From positions 1 through 5,752 of the forward strand of contig DATBFY010000596.1 of the NCBI GenBank assembly GCA_036558265.1: 5,752 nt of DNA, in the 5' to 3' direction. Below the pieces are notes generated by a model. The model searched no databases, had not been told where the DNA came from, and saw nothing but the letters and a program-made list of their open reading frames with translations. Positions within the stretch are counted from its first letter, which is position 1. The number at the start of each line of letters is the position of its first letter. Shown here one piece after another: positions 5,479 through 5,752 of this stretch. This stretch comes from RYN-433 sp036558265. Lineage in GTDB: Bacteria > Planctomycetota > Phycisphaerae > Tepidisphaerales > Tepidisphaeraceae. Made by a program: the position numbers and the translations under genes.

Positions 5479-5752
5479 ATGCAACTAACAAAGTGGTGGA
5501 AGTGTGACCTTCAGGTTGCAACGCCTGCATGGGATTTCAGTCTGCCCCCGGGCAACAACTTTGACCTTCTCAACGAGGCAGAACGAGCCCGTTTCGCTGA
5601 CCTGTACATGAATTCCGTGCGGGCAAATGGGGTCGAGGTCATCGCCTTAGCGGATCATAACACCTCTGAGTGGATCGACATCATGCGCGATGCGGGCGCG
5701 CGTAATGGCGTCGTCGTCTTTCCAGGTTGCGAAGTCACGACGGGGACTGGCG
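5479..5752 (+). CDS. PHP-domain protein, N-terminal 91 residues (cut by window end); likely PHP-ATPase family
   Basis: ATG at 5479 is fixed by an in-frame TAA at 5455-5457; GGGGTG at 5462-5467 is a possible, rather distant, ribosome site. The visible part begins KWWKCDLQVATPAWDF (5-20) and continues with GVEVIALADHNTSEWID (51-67) and GVVVFPGCEVTTGTG (77-91). These match the first three blocks of a PHP phosphoesterase fold: strand 1, the DHN motif (Asp59, His60, Asn61) and the P-G-x-E block (Glu85). The opening KWWKxDLxVxTPA and the spacing resemble the N-terminal PHP domain of large proteins that go on into an AAA/SMC-like ATPase (TrlF-like), some linked to phage defence; the ATPase would lie beyond the window and is not seen. 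Oddly, the HxH of block 1 (normally DLHVHT) is Q12-V-A14. GC3 is low compared with the genes to the left, consistent with transfer. Confidence 0.75.
   Translation, partial: MQLTKWWKCDLQVATPAWDFSLPPGNNFDLLNEAERARFADLYMNSVRANGVEVIALADHNTSEWIDIMRDAGARNGVVVFPGCEVTTGTG

Larger units (their letters stand above)
5200..5752. mobile_element. Probable end of an integrative element or genomic island (continues beyond the window)
   Basis: The tRNA-Lys remnant keeps its 3' end and terminator on the left, so the replaced side is the right: element DNA should start near 5200 and run out of the window. Supporting signs are repeats and hairpins packed into 5214-5333, and a gene from 5479 with GC3 of about 64% by hand count of 91 codons, against roughly 90% in a sampled stretch of the phosphatase gene. 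No integrase gene is visible; it would be expected at the other end, next to the restored tRNA-Lys, or deeper inside. The left boundary could lie anywhere in the anticodon stem-loop. Confidence 0.55.

Overview
The window comes from a high-GC bacterium. Coding style (GCC/GAC/CGC-rich codons), a GTG start on two genes, and the PstS-like and phosphatase proteins suggest the Planctomycetota, perhaps the Phycisphaerae. This assignment is inference only; no rRNA or housekeeping marker is present.

Left part (1-302): the last 20 codons of an upstream gene end at 63. A strong Shine-Dalgarno site follows, then a 30-codon ORF (87-179) that is almost entirely a signal peptide. The 123 bases from 180 to 302 show no convincing gene, promoter or terminator.

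Centre (303-5099): three genes on the + strand with gaps of 9 and 33 bases, very probably one operon. They are (i) a 534-residue envelope protein of unrecognised family, with an N-terminal lipoprotein-like or membrane segment, a helical periplasmic body, a Pro/Ala/Thr-rich linker and a C-terminal membrane helix; (ii) a secreted PstS-family substrate-binding protein whose ligand loops are altered; (iii) a 698-residue membrane receptor with dCache, HAMP and SpoIIE-type PP2C phosphatase domains, all metal-binding acidic residues intact. There are no pstC/A/B permease genes, so an attractive reading is that the binding protein and the anchored protein feed an extracytoplasmic signal to the phosphatase, which would dephosphorylate a STAS-type antagonist encoded elsewhere.

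Right part (5100-5752): this looks like a chromosome/island junction. On the minus strand there is the 3' part of a tRNA-Lys(CUU) gene (anticodon loop, variable region, T arm, 3' acceptor strand) followed by a rho-independent terminator, but the D arm and 5' acceptor strand are missing. The expected 5' half is replaced by a hairpin, four 10-bp tandem repeats and a set of TACAATG repeats. Next come a putative promoter and the start of a gene with clearly lower GC3, encoding a PHP-domain protein like those at the N-terminus of large PHP-ATPase proteins. The simplest explanation is the attR end of an integrative element inserted in tRNA-Lys: host DNA to the left, element to the right, with a PHP-type possible defence gene as first cargo. 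The PHP domain is odd in having lost the HxH metal motif (Q-V-A here).
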